A stretch of DNA of 56,851 bases from Candidatus Saccharimonadales bacterium. GTDB lineage: Bacteria > Patescibacteriota > Saccharimonadia > Saccharimonadales > DASZAF01. The notes under the pieces are model-generated. The model searched no databases, was not told the DNA's origin, and was given only the letters and a program-made list of their open reading frames with translations. Positions 42,357-49,418 of this stretch are shown here, in pieces. How positions within the stretch are numbered: the stretch's first letter is position 1; each line of letters opens with the position of its first letter. The stretch is taken from the NCBI GenBank assembly GCA_035945435.1, contig DASZAF010000022.1:1-56851 (forward strand), given 5' to 3'. Position numbers and translations under genes: made by a program.

Positions 42357-42362
42357 TATACT
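42357..42362 (+). promoter_or_regulatory. -10 box of tRNA-Lys
   Basis: TATACT 11 bases before the tRNA. Confidence 0.5.
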
Positions 42363-42373
42363 CGTCCCCTAGC

Positions 42374-42450
42374 GGGCCATTAGCTCAGTCGGTTAGAGCA
42401 CCTGCCTCTTAAGCAGGGTGTCCTGGGTTCGAATCCCAGATGGCCCTCCA
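42374..42450 (+). tRNA. tRNA-Lys (anticodon CTT)
   Basis: Acceptor GGGCCAT/ATGGCCC, anticodon stem CCTGC/GCAGG around CTCTTAA, T arm CTGGGTTCGAATCCCAG, encoded CCA. The discriminator is T, unusual for lysine. Its last 12 bases, GATGGCCCTCCA, recur downstream in the cassette repeats. Confidence 0.93.
42439..42450 (+). repeat. 12-base core inside tRNA-Lys 3' end
   Basis: GATGGCCCTCCA, copied at 42948-42959 (one change) and 43921-43932 (exact). The presumed insertion site of the downstream units. Confidence 0.6.
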
Positions 42451-42466
42451 ATATCGCTTGTTCTCA

Positions 42467-42494
42467 AACTCACTATTAGAATAGTGAGTTTTTG
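42467..42494 (+). terminator. Terminator after tRNA-Lys
   Basis: 10-bp stem AACTCACTAT/ATAGTGAGTT, loop TAGA, then TTTTG. The T-tract runs straight into TATCAT, 8 bases before the next ATG. Confidence 0.8.
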
Positions 42495-42510
42495 TTTATC
42501 ATAAGATGTC

Positions 42511-42915
42511 ATGACTTCCCTGCAACAAGATGTACTTATCGAAGAATTAGTTAAGAGAACTTTAGAGAATGGCGGCTTGACCTTTGATTTTAAGAATCAT
42601 GAATTTGTTAAGCCCCAGGATTATTGGTACTTTCCTAAATATCCAGGGCTTACCGCTATAGTTGACCAGAGTGAGCTAGCTGATTCGCTTAATACATTTA
42701 TTGCTGCAAACCAAAATCTTCTTCTGGAAGATGATGTCGTTTTTGGTACATGGGTGAACCCAAAGACAAATAAAGTCTACATTGATATCAATACATTCAA
42801 TAAAGATAGGGCTATAGCGCTGAGGATTGCTAAAGAACTCAGTGAAAACCAAGGGAGGGAAATTGTTAGTATGTATAATCCCATTCAGGAAAAAACTGAG
42901 TATATTGATCACTGA
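42511..42915 (+). CDS. Hypothetical protein, cassette unit A
   Basis: 134 residues, soluble, clearly AT-rich coding sequence compared with the surroundings. TSLQQDVLIEELVKRTLENG at the start, then a mixed strand/helix protein (GTWVNPKTNKVYIDIN, RAIALRIAKELSENQGREI). No family recognised. First gene of the tRNA-Lys array; only 16 bases separate the tRNA terminator from its start codon, and the first 34-base repeat follows it. Confidence 0.6.
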   Translation: MTSLQQDVLIEELVKRTLENGGLTFDFKNHEFVKPQDYWYFPKYPGLTAIVDQSELADSLNTFIAANQNLLLEDDVVFGTWVNPKTNKVYIDINTFNKDRAIALRIAKELSENQGREIVSMYNPIQEKTEYIDH

Positions 42916-42925
42916 TCCTTAACTG

Positions 42926-42959
42926 TTTCAGTTGCGATAACGTCTACGATGGCTCTCCA
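42926..42959 (+). repeat. Cassette repeat R1
   Basis: 34 bases beginning TTTCAGTTGCGATAACG and ending in the 12-base core GATGGCTCTCCA. Identical to R2 at 30 of 34 positions. It closes unit A. Confidence 0.7.
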
Positions 42960-42973
42960 TAATGCCTATGCTC

Positions 42974-42999
42974 AAACTCCTCTACCACGAGGAGTTTTT
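42974..42999 (+). terminator. Terminator between cassette units A and B
   Basis: 9-bp stem AAACTCCTC/GAGGAGTTT, loop TACCAC, T-tract. It has the same CTCAAACTC lead-in as the terminator after tRNA-Lys. Confidence 0.75.
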
Positions 43000-43001
43000 G
43001 T

Positions 43002-43007
43002 TATGAT
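43002..43007 (+). promoter_or_regulatory. -10 box of cassette unit B
   Basis: TATGAT directly after the terminator T-tract and 6 bases before the ATG. Confidence 0.5.
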
Positions 43008-43013
43008 ACGCAT

Positions 43014-43913
43014 ATGAGCCAAAGCAAAATGCAGCTGCTTAAAGAAAAGATTCGAAAGGACTTCCCAGAATTCTCTATAAAGGCGATTAAAGTTCTTGAT
43101 ACGGGCTGGCACCATGACGCCGTTGAAGTAAATGGCTCGATCATCTTTCTTATTCCACACCACGCGTACGGCCAAGACATTACTCCCGACAAAGTTCACC
43201 GTGAAGTGGAGTTACTCAGGTTTTTAAAAGACAAGTTGCCGGTTAACATTCCCGACCCACAATACGTTGCTGCAGACGAAAGCTATTTTGGTTACCCAAA
43301 GCTTGATGGAGTACTGCTTGACGATGTTATCGGAATCTTTACGCACGAAAATTGGGAGCAACTTAAAGTTGATTGGGTAGCTATTGCAAGTACTCTCCAT
43401 GAGAATGTCAGCGTTGAAACAGTGAGATCACTCGGGGTTCCTGACTTTAAGCCGTCTGACTCGCAAACTATTAAACGTATTCTTGATATCCCAGATATTG
43501 ATAAAGATGTAATGGACTTTGCATTGGAAATGATCAGGCAGCTGGAAGCCTACGATCCAGACCCCGAATCTTACGTATTCATCCACTATGATATGCAACC
43601 TCGTAACATCATAATCAATCCAGAAACCATGCGTATTGTGGGCCTCATTGACTGGACCGAGTCCTGTATCGGCCCATTATCTCGGGAGTTTTCAGTTCAC
43701 GAGTGGATGCAAGGCAATTTATTGAGTGAAGTCGCGTCGCTATACGAAGAAAAGACGGGCTTACCTGTTGATACGAAACAAGCACGTATGTTGTATGGTA
43801 TTGATGAACTAAGTGGTTATGTCGAATATATTGAAGCAGAAGACTTTCACGAAGCAACTAAGTATTTACGGCGTATTAAGCAGCTAATTGTGACCGAATC
43901 TCAGTTGGGATAA
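43014..43913 (+). CDS. Aminoglycoside-phosphotransferase-like kinase, cassette unit B
   Basis: 299 residues. The catalytic loop YVFIHYDMQPRNIIIN gives HxDxxxxN (about residue 190), followed by the metal-binding LIDWTES (about 209), as in the APH/choline-kinase family. The N-lobe is short (WHHDAVEVNGSIIFLIP, REVELLRFLKDKL with the conserved Glu). Substrate unknown: an aminoglycoside, a macrolide, or a normal metabolite such as fructosamine or choline. AT-rich relative to flanks. The stop codon lies inside repeat R2. Confidence 0.85.
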   Translation: MSQSKMQLLKEKIRKDFPEFSIKAIKVLDTGWHHDAVEVNGSIIFLIPHHAYGQDITPDKVHREVELLRFLKDKLPVNIPDPQYVAADESYFGYPKLDGVLLDDVIGIFTHENWEQLKVDWVAIASTLHENVSVETVRSLGVPDFKPSDSQTIKRILDIPDIDKDVMDFALEMIRQLEAYDPDPESYVFIHYDMQPRNIIINPETMRIVGLIDWTESCIGPLSREFSVHEWMQGNLLSEVASLYEEKTGLPVDTKQARMLYGIDELSGYVEYIEAEDFHEATKYLRRIKQLIVTESQLG

Positions 43914-43932
43914 CGTCCACGATGGCCCTCCA
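43899..43932 (+). repeat. Cassette repeat R2
   Basis: 34 bases beginning TCTCAGTTGGGATAACG and ending in the exact tRNA-Lys core GATGGCCCTCCA. It overlaps the last codons of unit B and closes it. Confidence 0.7.
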
Positions 43933-43977
43933 GTACTACCCACGCTTATAACAGGGGTAATTTAGCTCAATTTTTGT

Positions 43978-43983
43978 TATATT
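43978..43983 (+). promoter_or_regulatory. -10 box of cassette unit C
   Basis: TATATT after a TTTTTG run, 7 bases before the ATG at 43991, the same arrangement as unit B. Confidence 0.45.
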
Positions 43984-43990
43984 AAAGTAT

Positions 43991-44746
43991 ATGCAATCAA
44001 AACCTCTCAGCTTCAATGATGATGCAGGACTTTACGATAAGATGCGTCCTGGCTATCCAAAAGAGGTATTTACCAAGCTGCAGGCCATCACAGGACTTAA
44101 TCAGGGGAGTCACATACTTGAAATTGGATGTGGCAGCGGACAAGCAACCCGGAGCCTCGTTGATATAACCCGACATATAGTGTGCGTGGACCCCGGCGAA
44201 AACTTGCTAGCAGTTGCTAGGGTGAAGTTCCCTGATCTTACTTTTGTAAACTCTACTTTTGAGGACTACGTAACGGATGAGAGATACAACCTAATTATTT
44301 CGGCGACTGCGTGGCACTGGGTCAATCCAAAAGTAGCTTACAAAAAAGCACACGAGTTACTAAAAGATGACGGCTACTTGGCAGTCTTGCGCAATGACCA
44401 TATAGAAACCGACCCGGACGCATTTCATAACAAGGCGGACTTTATCTACAAACGCTATTCCAACCCGGACGTTATGGGCGATGATCAAAAGGTTACAGAT
44501 GATCAGGCTGTGCTGTTAGAGAATCAATACTTCCACGTTGTAGAAACAGTAGGATTTCCTTGGGAGCAGACGTATACTATCGACGAATATATTGCGCTTC
44601 GTAACACGTACTCTGACCATCGAACGATGGACCGGGATAAGCGTCTTGAGCTCGAGAAAGAACTACGTGACTTTGCGCATAGACACTACAACGATAAGAT
44701 CACAAAACACTATGTGGCAGTACTTTTTCTGGCCCGAAAGATCTAA
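43991..44746 (+). CDS. Class I SAM-dependent methyltransferase, cassette unit C
   Basis: 251 residues. Motif I HILEIGCGSGQATRSLVD, VCVDPGENLLAVARVKF, then YNLIISATAWHWVNPKVAY and ELLKDDGYLAVLRNDH, the pattern of small-molecule methyltransferases with the A-x-x-W-H-W/V motif. AT-rich. It is the third gene of the tRNA-Lys array and is followed directly by the decayed repeat R3. Confidence 0.87.
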   Translation: MQSKPLSFNDDAGLYDKMRPGYPKEVFTKLQAITGLNQGSHILEIGCGSGQATRSLVDITRHIVCVDPGENLLAVARVKFPDLTFVNSTFEDYVTDERYNLIISATAWHWVNPKVAYKKAHELLKDDGYLAVLRNDHIETDPDAFHNKADFIYKRYSNPDVMGDDQKVTDDQAVLLENQYFHVVETVGFPWEQTYTIDEYIALRNTYSDHRTMDRDKRLELEKELRDFAHRHYNDKITKHYVAVLFLARKI

Positions 44747-44765
44747 TCTCGGTTGCAGTAACGCC
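44747..44765 (+). repeat. Cassette repeat R3 (partial)
   Basis: TCTCGGTTGCAGTAACGCC matches the first part of R1/R2 at about 14 of 19 positions; the 12-base tRNA core is absent. It marks the distal end of the array. Confidence 0.45.
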
Positions 44766-44784
44766 AAACTGACAGAGCTAGGGT

Positions 44785-45057
44785 CTAGGCCGCTGCTGCG
44801 TAATCATCATAAAAGATTGAGTCAAGAGGCACCTCGCCGTTACCTGCTTGTCTCGCACTCGAGTGGTCGGGACGATCAGCGCCGCGGGATATACCACTAG
44901 CAGCGACATCGTATTCATCAAAAAAGATCGAGCCCGGAGGTACACTAATGACTTCACCACCTCCTGCAGTTCTACCCGTGCCAGTGCGTTGTGAATGCGC
45001 TGGATCGTCTTCACGAGGATACGCGTATTCATCTACAAATATACTTAGTTCACTCAT
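44785..45057 (-). CDS. Small protein with three SIF(x)DEY repeats
   Basis: 90 residues. The same short unit occurs three times: LSIFVDEYAYP (near residue 5), GSIFFDEYDVAA (about 43) and DSIFYDDYAAAA at the C-terminus, each followed or preceded by a Pro/Gly/charged spacer (AHSQRTGTGR, GADRPDHSSARQAG). GAGG lies 9 bases before the ATG. No family recognised. Tandem acidic-aromatic short linear motifs suggest a binding peptide with three docking sites. Confidence 0.55.
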   Translation of the reverse strand: MSELSIFVDEYAYPREDDPAHSQRTGTGRTAGGGEVISVPPGSIFFDEYDVAASGISRGADRPDHSSARQAGNGEVPLDSIFYDDYAAAA

Positions 45058-45146
45058 TTAGTCTGTCCTCGTCGATTAACTACTTAAGATACTACATCAT
45101 CGATCGGATCTGCGTCAACATCGACCCCTGAAACGAGTTTTCTTGG

Positions 45147-45152
45147 TATGAT
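45147..45152 (+). promoter_or_regulatory. -10 box of the uridine-kinase-like gene
   Basis: TATGAT, 6 bases before the ATG at 45159. Confidence 0.5.
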
Positions 45153-45158
45153 GAAGCA

Positions 45159-45746
45159 ATGAATATCGAGCAGATGATAGCAACTAAGAAACCTAAAGTC
45201 GGACAGGTCCTCTTCATAGCGGTGGATGGGCATGGTGGCTCAGGTAAGTCGACCCTTGCAGAACTGCTGTCCAAGAAGTTTGATGCCGGGATTATTCATA
45301 CTGACGACTTTGCCAGCTGGGAGAATCCCCTGAACTGGTGGTCAAAGGTAGTGGACTTGGTTTTCGCCCCTATTGCAGCAGGGGATAGAAAGTTGAGCTA
45401 CAAACGGACAAAGTGGTGGAAAGACCATCACCCTAAACCCGCAGTCAACGAACCTGTTACGCCGATCATGATCCTGGAAGGTGTCAGCTCATTGCGTAAA
45501 GAATTTCGTGACTACATTAGCCTAGGGATATTTATCGATACACCCGAAGCGATATGTCTTCAGCGTGGGTTGGCGAGAGATAAAGGAATGGATGGCAAAA
45601 CCGATGACGAGATTATTGAACTCTGGGACAAATGGCGTAAGGAAGAGCTTGATTACGTTCAAAGAGACGATCCAAAGTCTTATGCCGACATTATCATCGA
45701 TGGTACGAAGCCGTTTGAAGATCAACTAGAGCATATTGTCAGCTGA
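45159..45746 (+). CDS. P-loop kinase, uridine-kinase-like
   Basis: 195 residues. Walker A AVDGHGGSGKSTLAELL, then IIHTDDFASWENPLNWW (substrate Asp-Asp), ILEGVSSLRKEF, and an RGLARDKG lid. The order matches the uridine kinase/phosphoribulokinase family of nucleoside kinases. Substrate not established. Followed by a Nudix gene and another P-loop kinase in the same direction. Confidence 0.85.
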   Translation: MNIEQMIATKKPKVGQVLFIAVDGHGGSGKSTLAELLSKKFDAGIIHTDDFASWENPLNWWSKVVDLVFAPIAAGDRKLSYKRTKWWKDHHPKPAVNEPVTPIMILEGVSSLRKEFRDYISLGIFIDTPEAICLQRGLARDKGMDGKTDDEIIELWDKWRKEELDYVQRDDPKSYADIIIDGTKPFEDQLEHIVS

Positions 45747-45775
45747 AACTTACGCCATGTTATATTTAGGCCATT

Positions 45776-46285
45776 ATGCCTAGACGCACAATCCTGCTTA
45801 AAGACGACGACGTAGTTAAGGACGCCGGCTTTATCTATATATGCGCCGGCTACTTAGTCGAGGACGGGAAGGTACTGCTTGTACACCATAACGTCTTTGA
45901 TAAGTGGGTGCCACCAGGCGGGCATATTGAGGCGGGTCAGACATTCGCCGAGACGGCTGCCCGTGAGGTGGAAGAAGAGACCGGCGTCAAAGTCGAGCTG
46001 ATCTCGTCCCAACCCAATATTAATCCGAAAGACAAAGCAGCCGTAGCGGAGGCGGTGCCGTTTTATGTGGATGTTGAATACGCATTCAAGCCTACACCTG
46101 CAATAGTTCAATTTTTCTGGGTGCGACGCAAGAAAGGCGTGCCCGGCACAGCCCTAAAGGCTCAAACCAAAGAAGTCTACAATGTCGGCTGGTTTGACAA
46201 AGAACAGCTACAGTCTTTGCCAACATTCGAGCAGGTAAGGACGGTCTCGACCTATGCACTAACACATCACCCCGATGCAAAGTAG
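45776..46285 (+). CDS. Nudix hydrolase
   Basis: 169 residues. The box PPGGHIEAGQTFAETAAREV, EEETGV has all catalytic glutamates; the first Glu is Gln. YLVEDGKVLLVHHNVFDKWV precedes it and FWVRRKKGVPGTALKAQTKE follows. Similar to Nudix enzymes of wide substrate range. TATATT lies 9 bases before the ATG; the following kinase gene starts 1 base after the stop. Confidence 0.87.
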   Translation: MPRRTILLKDDDVVKDAGFIYICAGYLVEDGKVLLVHHNVFDKWVPPGGHIEAGQTFAETAAREVEEETGVKVELISSQPNINPKDKAAVAEAVPFYVDVEYAFKPTPAIVQFFWVRRKKGVPGTALKAQTKEVYNVGWFDKEQLQSLPTFEQVRTVSTYALTHHPDAK

Positions 46286-46286
46286 T

Positions 46287-46892
46287 ATGAGTAAGTTCAC
46301 TCTTCCGCAGATCTACCAAAACTATCTTCAGCGCCTCAACAATCTGAGGGTACCGCAAGAGAAATTCGTGATTCTGTTCTCAGGTGTTCCGGCCAGCGGG
46401 AAGACAACCTTAGCAGAGAGACTTTCGAAGCACTTCTCGGCTGTCTACATATCGTCCGACGTACTTCGCTCGACAATCAAGGAGATGTATCCGAGTATCA
46501 AACCGGACCAGTTGGAAAAGGTCGCTGAAACTTTTGCCAGAGATTATTATCCGCAACTATTCACGCTGCCAAATAAGTTTCACGTAGTTGACGCTAACTT
46601 GGATGTGCAGCTGGGAATGATGGAACAGTATCGGCAACTCGGGGTGCCCCAGTTCATCATTCGTATCAATACAGATAAGGACCAGTTAGTAGAGCGGATC
46701 AATGGGCGGTCAGGACACTTCCAAGAAAAGACCCTTATCTTACGTGAGTTAGATAAGAAACTATCTAAGCATGCCAAGTTTATGCGAAACTTCTCGGATC
46801 TTGTAAGCTATACAATCGACTCGCGAGAAGGCTTCTTGTTCGACGAGCTGGTGCGTGATATAGACAAGTGTCGACTATCGCTCGAAGTCTAG
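46287..46892 (+). CDS. P-loop kinase (zeta-toxin/polynucleotide-kinase-like)
   Basis: 201 residues from the ATG 1 base after the previous stop; an ATG inside that gene would add 4. Walker A FSGVPASGKTTLAERL, ISSDVLRSTIKEMYP (substrate Asp), VVDANLD and RINGRSGHFQEKT (lid Arg). AAA_33-type kinase of small molecules or RNA 5' ends; substrate unknown. Translationally linked to the Nudix gene, so the pair may act on the same metabolite. Converges with the next gene, overlapping by 18 bases. Confidence 0.8.
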   Translation: MSKFTLPQIYQNYLQRLNNLRVPQEKFVILFSGVPASGKTTLAERLSKHFSAVYISSDVLRSTIKEMYPSIKPDQLEKVAETFARDYYPQLFTLPNKFHVVDANLDVQLGMMEQYRQLGVPQFIIRINTDKDQLVERINGRSGHFQEKTLILRELDKKLSKHAKFMRNFSDLVSYTIDSREGFLFDELVRDIDKCRLSLEV

Positions 46893-48278
46893 GTATTTAG
46901 CGGGTTGCCACTGAGAAGACGGGCTTGAGCAGCTGACGCCATTTGGCAAGGCTCCCATGCGCAGTTCTGTAGGGTTCAACATCTGCAGGGTGAAGCTGAT
47001 TCCAGATTGCCCAGGCGAGCTGTATTGCGGAGTGGTCTGGTAGCAGTAGGTGCTGCCGTTAGCTACTACATCGTTAAACGGCCTGTCCACGTTACCACTA
47101 GATGAGGGTGTGACTATATAGGCACTGCTATCTTGAAAGCCAAGAGTTTGCTGTACATCACTGCTGAAGCCGACCATGTAGTTGTGCGGGACGATGTTGT
47201 CATGGATGAATGATATGAGATGCTGATTTAAACTCCAGACTGACTGGTTCGTCTTATTGGTACCCTTAACCACCCAAACCCCCTGTGCGGTGCCATCTTG
47301 GTCTTGGTAGACTTGGCCGCACTGCTGGTCGGCTGCAGGTGAGAGGTTGTTGAAATCGCCAATCTTACCGTATAGAGCCTTGCGCACGCTGGCAGAGAAG
47401 TAGTCGAGTGAACATACGTAGTTGTCGTCGTTCGGCTTCCAAATAGCCGGGTCTGCGGTTTGGCCTACCTTTCGGCTGTCTGACAGTCCGAAATCGAAGT
47501 TGGTGGTAAAGTTAGCCGCTCCACCAGCTGTACCGATTTCTGCTCCCGCGTTCAGATTAACGTTCACAAACTTTGTATAGTTGACGTCCTCGACATCAAT
47601 GCCGGGGCCCCAGCTCTCATGCCCCATCACATTACTGGTGATCTGGTTGGCGTCTAGTGGCCCGAAAGCTGCTGCCAATTGAGACGATAAGCCGTAGACG
47701 TGGATAAAGTAACCTCCCAGCAGTTTGTCGCAGGCCGTAAACCAGATCTTGTAGTCGTAATATGTTTTACCGGTATTGGTATCGTTTACTTTAGCGATAA
47801 TGCTGATGTCGTAGACGTTAATATTACCCGGAGCGGTAAATGTGACAGGTACTGGGTCACCGTTAGGTTGCTTGGCGTAGTTGATATACATATGCGGTAC
47901 CGGGAAGTTGTGACTGGGGGGATCGAGATGCCCAAGTGGCGTCACAGTACTGATGCCGCTCAGGGCGATCGGGAAGTTACTGAAAGGTGGGTTAGTGGTC
48001 GTGCATGCGTTACTTACGGAGGCGGAGACAGAGTTTGGATTGGCCAAAGAGTTTTGATTGTCGTGGCCACCGTGCCGCACCTCAAAGACTGTCAAACCCC
48101 CGAGTCCGACTAGAATGGCTAAAACTAGTACGCTCGTTACGATTCGACGCCACATGCTGCCCCATATGAAATGTCCAAAACCGTGGTGCTTCTTCGCAGC
48201 CGAAGGTAGCGAAGGTTCGGGTTGTTTAGGTGTCGTGTGTCCGGGTTGATCTGTTGGAGTTTGAGTTTCTTGTTTCAT
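46875..48278 (-). CDS. Membrane-anchored secreted protein, M23-like fold uncertain
   Basis: 467 residues (5 more if an upstream ATG is used). A Pro/Gln/Thr-rich cytoplasmic tail, one helix (about 45-65, IVTSVLVLAILVGLGGLTVF), then an extracytoplasmic domain. GHLDPPSHNFPVPHMYINY, PVTFTAPGNINVYDISI and GGYFIHVYGLSSQL follow the order of LytM/M23 domains, but the canonical HxxxD and HxH zinc ligands are not convincing. The C-terminal half is unassigned and has Cys pairs. It may bind or remodel the wall. Confidence 0.6.
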   Translation of the reverse strand: MKQETQTPTDQPGHTTPKQPEPSLPSAAKKHHGFGHFIWGSMWRRIVTSVLVLAILVGLGGLTVFEVRHGGHDNQNSLANPNSVSASVSNACTTTNPPFSNFPIALSGISTVTPLGHLDPPSHNFPVPHMYINYAKQPNGDPVPVTFTAPGNINVYDISIIAKVNDTNTGKTYYDYKIWFTACDKLLGGYFIHVYGLSSQLAAAFGPLDANQITSNVMGHESWGPGIDVEDVNYTKFVNVNLNAGAEIGTAGGAANFTTNFDFGLSDSRKVGQTADPAIWKPNDDNYVCSLDYFSASVRKALYGKIGDFNNLSPAADQQCGQVYQDQDGTAQGVWVVKGTNKTNQSVWSLNQHLISFIHDNIVPHNYMVGFSSDVQQTLGFQDSSAYIVTPSSSGNVDRPFNDVVANGSTYCYQTTPQYSSPGQSGISFTLQMLNPTELRMGALPNGVSCSSPSSQWQPAKYLDFER

Positions 48279-48348
48279 AATTTCGCTCAGCATAGCATGA
48301 GCGTTATCAAATTCACAATACCTATATGGCTCTCTGTAGGGCTTCTGC

Positions 48349-48354
48349 TATGAT
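48349..48354 (+). promoter_or_regulatory. -10 box of the DUF1697 gene
   Basis: GCTATGAT; hexamer 6 bases before the ATG. Confidence 0.5.
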
Positions 48355-48360
48355 ATTCGC

Positions 48361-48900
48361 ATGCACACATATGTTGCGTTCTTGCGAGGTGTAAACGTTG
48401 GCGGGAACGGCCTCATCAAAATGAGTGAACTCAAAGACGCCCTTGCTGCCCACGGCTTTCAGGATGTCCGTACCTATATTGCGAGCGGGAACGTCATCTT
48501 TTCGTCTGAATCCGGCGATAAAGACGCTCTTACTAAGTCAGTCGCTTCGGTTATAGAAAAGACATTCTCACTTAATGTCTCGGTTGCCATCTTTCGTGCG
48601 GATGATTGGAAGCAGGTTATCAAGGCTGCACCACCGTGGTGGGGCAAGGATAAGACGTGGAGACATAATATCTTTATACTCATCGAGCCATATGAAATTG
48701 CCAAGCTAGTTACAACAATCGGCACCCTAAGGACAGGAATGGAGAAACTCAAAGTGGGTGACGGCGTACTCTATCAGTCGATAGCGATAGAGGCGATCGG
48801 CAAGGGCGTGACGGGCAGTAAACTTATCGCGAACTCGGCGTACAAACAGATTTCTATTAGAAACTACAACACCGCTCGGAAGCTCGCTGAGCTATTATAA
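48361..48900 (+). CDS. DUF1697 family protein
   Basis: 179 residues. MHTYVAFLRGVNVGGNGLIK, DVRTYIASGNVIFSS, and the C-terminal SAYKQISIRNYNTARKLAEL (family T-x-R-N-W-x-T) identify DUF1697. The function is unknown; the family often sits among antibiotic-modifying and small-molecule genes, as here. The next gene has its own -10 box in the stop region. Confidence 0.93.
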   Translation: MHTYVAFLRGVNVGGNGLIKMSELKDALAAHGFQDVRTYIASGNVIFSSESGDKDALTKSVASVIEKTFSLNVSVAIFRADDWKQVIKAAPPWWGKDKTWRHNIFILIEPYEIAKLVTTIGTLRTGMEKLKVGDGVLYQSIAIEAIGKGVTGSKLIANSAYKQISIRNYNTARKLAELL

Positions 48901-48901
48901 T
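48896..48901 (+). promoter_or_regulatory. -10 box of the AAC(3)-like gene
   Basis: TATAAT overlapping the end of the previous gene, 6 bases before the ATG; the spacer AGAGGT also resembles a ribosome site. Confidence 0.5.
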
Positions 48902-48907
48902 AGAGGT

Positions 48908-49354
48908 ATGGACGAACTAAACATCCGCAAACTCGAAAAGGGTGACGAGAAAGATCTCGTCGGCCTCCTAAAGCTCTACGTTGAAGTATTCGGTGACCAC
49001 GACTATCCTACGGATGCTGGTTATCTCCCGGCTCTACTAGAAAACAAGGCGATCATGTTTGTCGTTGCCTACTCGGCAGGCGAGGTAGTCGGTGGGCTGA
49101 CGGCCTATGTCTTGCCCTCCATCTATGGCGACTACAGCGACGTGTACATCTTTGATATGGCGGTCTCCACGAGCCACCAGCGCCGAGGTGTCGGTTCGCA
49201 GTTGCTGGGTTTCTTAAAGAAGTACTGCAGGTCAATCGGTGTTCCTGATATTTTTGTACAAGCAGACGCCGAAGATGTTCATGCCCGAGACTTTTACAAG
49301 AAAAACGGGGGAGCCGAGAGCGATGTTCGTCACTACGACTTCGAGCTCTCGTAA
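48908..49354 (+). CDS. GNAT acetyltransferase of the AAC(3)-I type
   Basis: 148 residues. VVGGLTAYVLPSIYGDYSDV, YIFDMAVSTSHQRRGVGSQL and DIFVQADAEDVHARDFYKKN line up with aminoglycoside 3-N-acetyltransferase I (VVGALAAYVLP, IYIYDLAVSGEHRRQGIA, YVQADYGDDPA). The acetyl-CoA loop R-R-G-V-G is intact. It may acetylate aminoglycosides or a natural amine; resistance is not proven by sequence alone. Confidence 0.87.
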   Translation: MDELNIRKLEKGDEKDLVGLLKLYVEVFGDHDYPTDAGYLPALLENKAIMFVVAYSAGEVVGGLTAYVLPSIYGDYSDVYIFDMAVSTSHQRRGVGSQLLGFLKKYCRSIGVPDIFVQADAEDVHARDFYKKNGGAESDVRHYDFELS

Positions 49355-49403
49355 GGAATAGGTAATCTAGCCCGCATAGTGCTTCTGTTTGGTTTTTGTT
49401 TGT

Positions 49404-49409
49404 TATAAT
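49404..49409 (+). promoter_or_regulatory. -10 box of metF
   Basis: TATAAT, 9 bases before the ATG. Confidence 0.5.
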
Positions 49410-49418
49410 TGAACAACT

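Noticed and set aside
42926-44765. Integron with attC sites
   Set aside because: The repeats lack the GTTRRRY and RYYYAAC ends and the paired inner boxes of attC, and no integrase is present; the tRNA-derived core fits tRNA-end insertion better.
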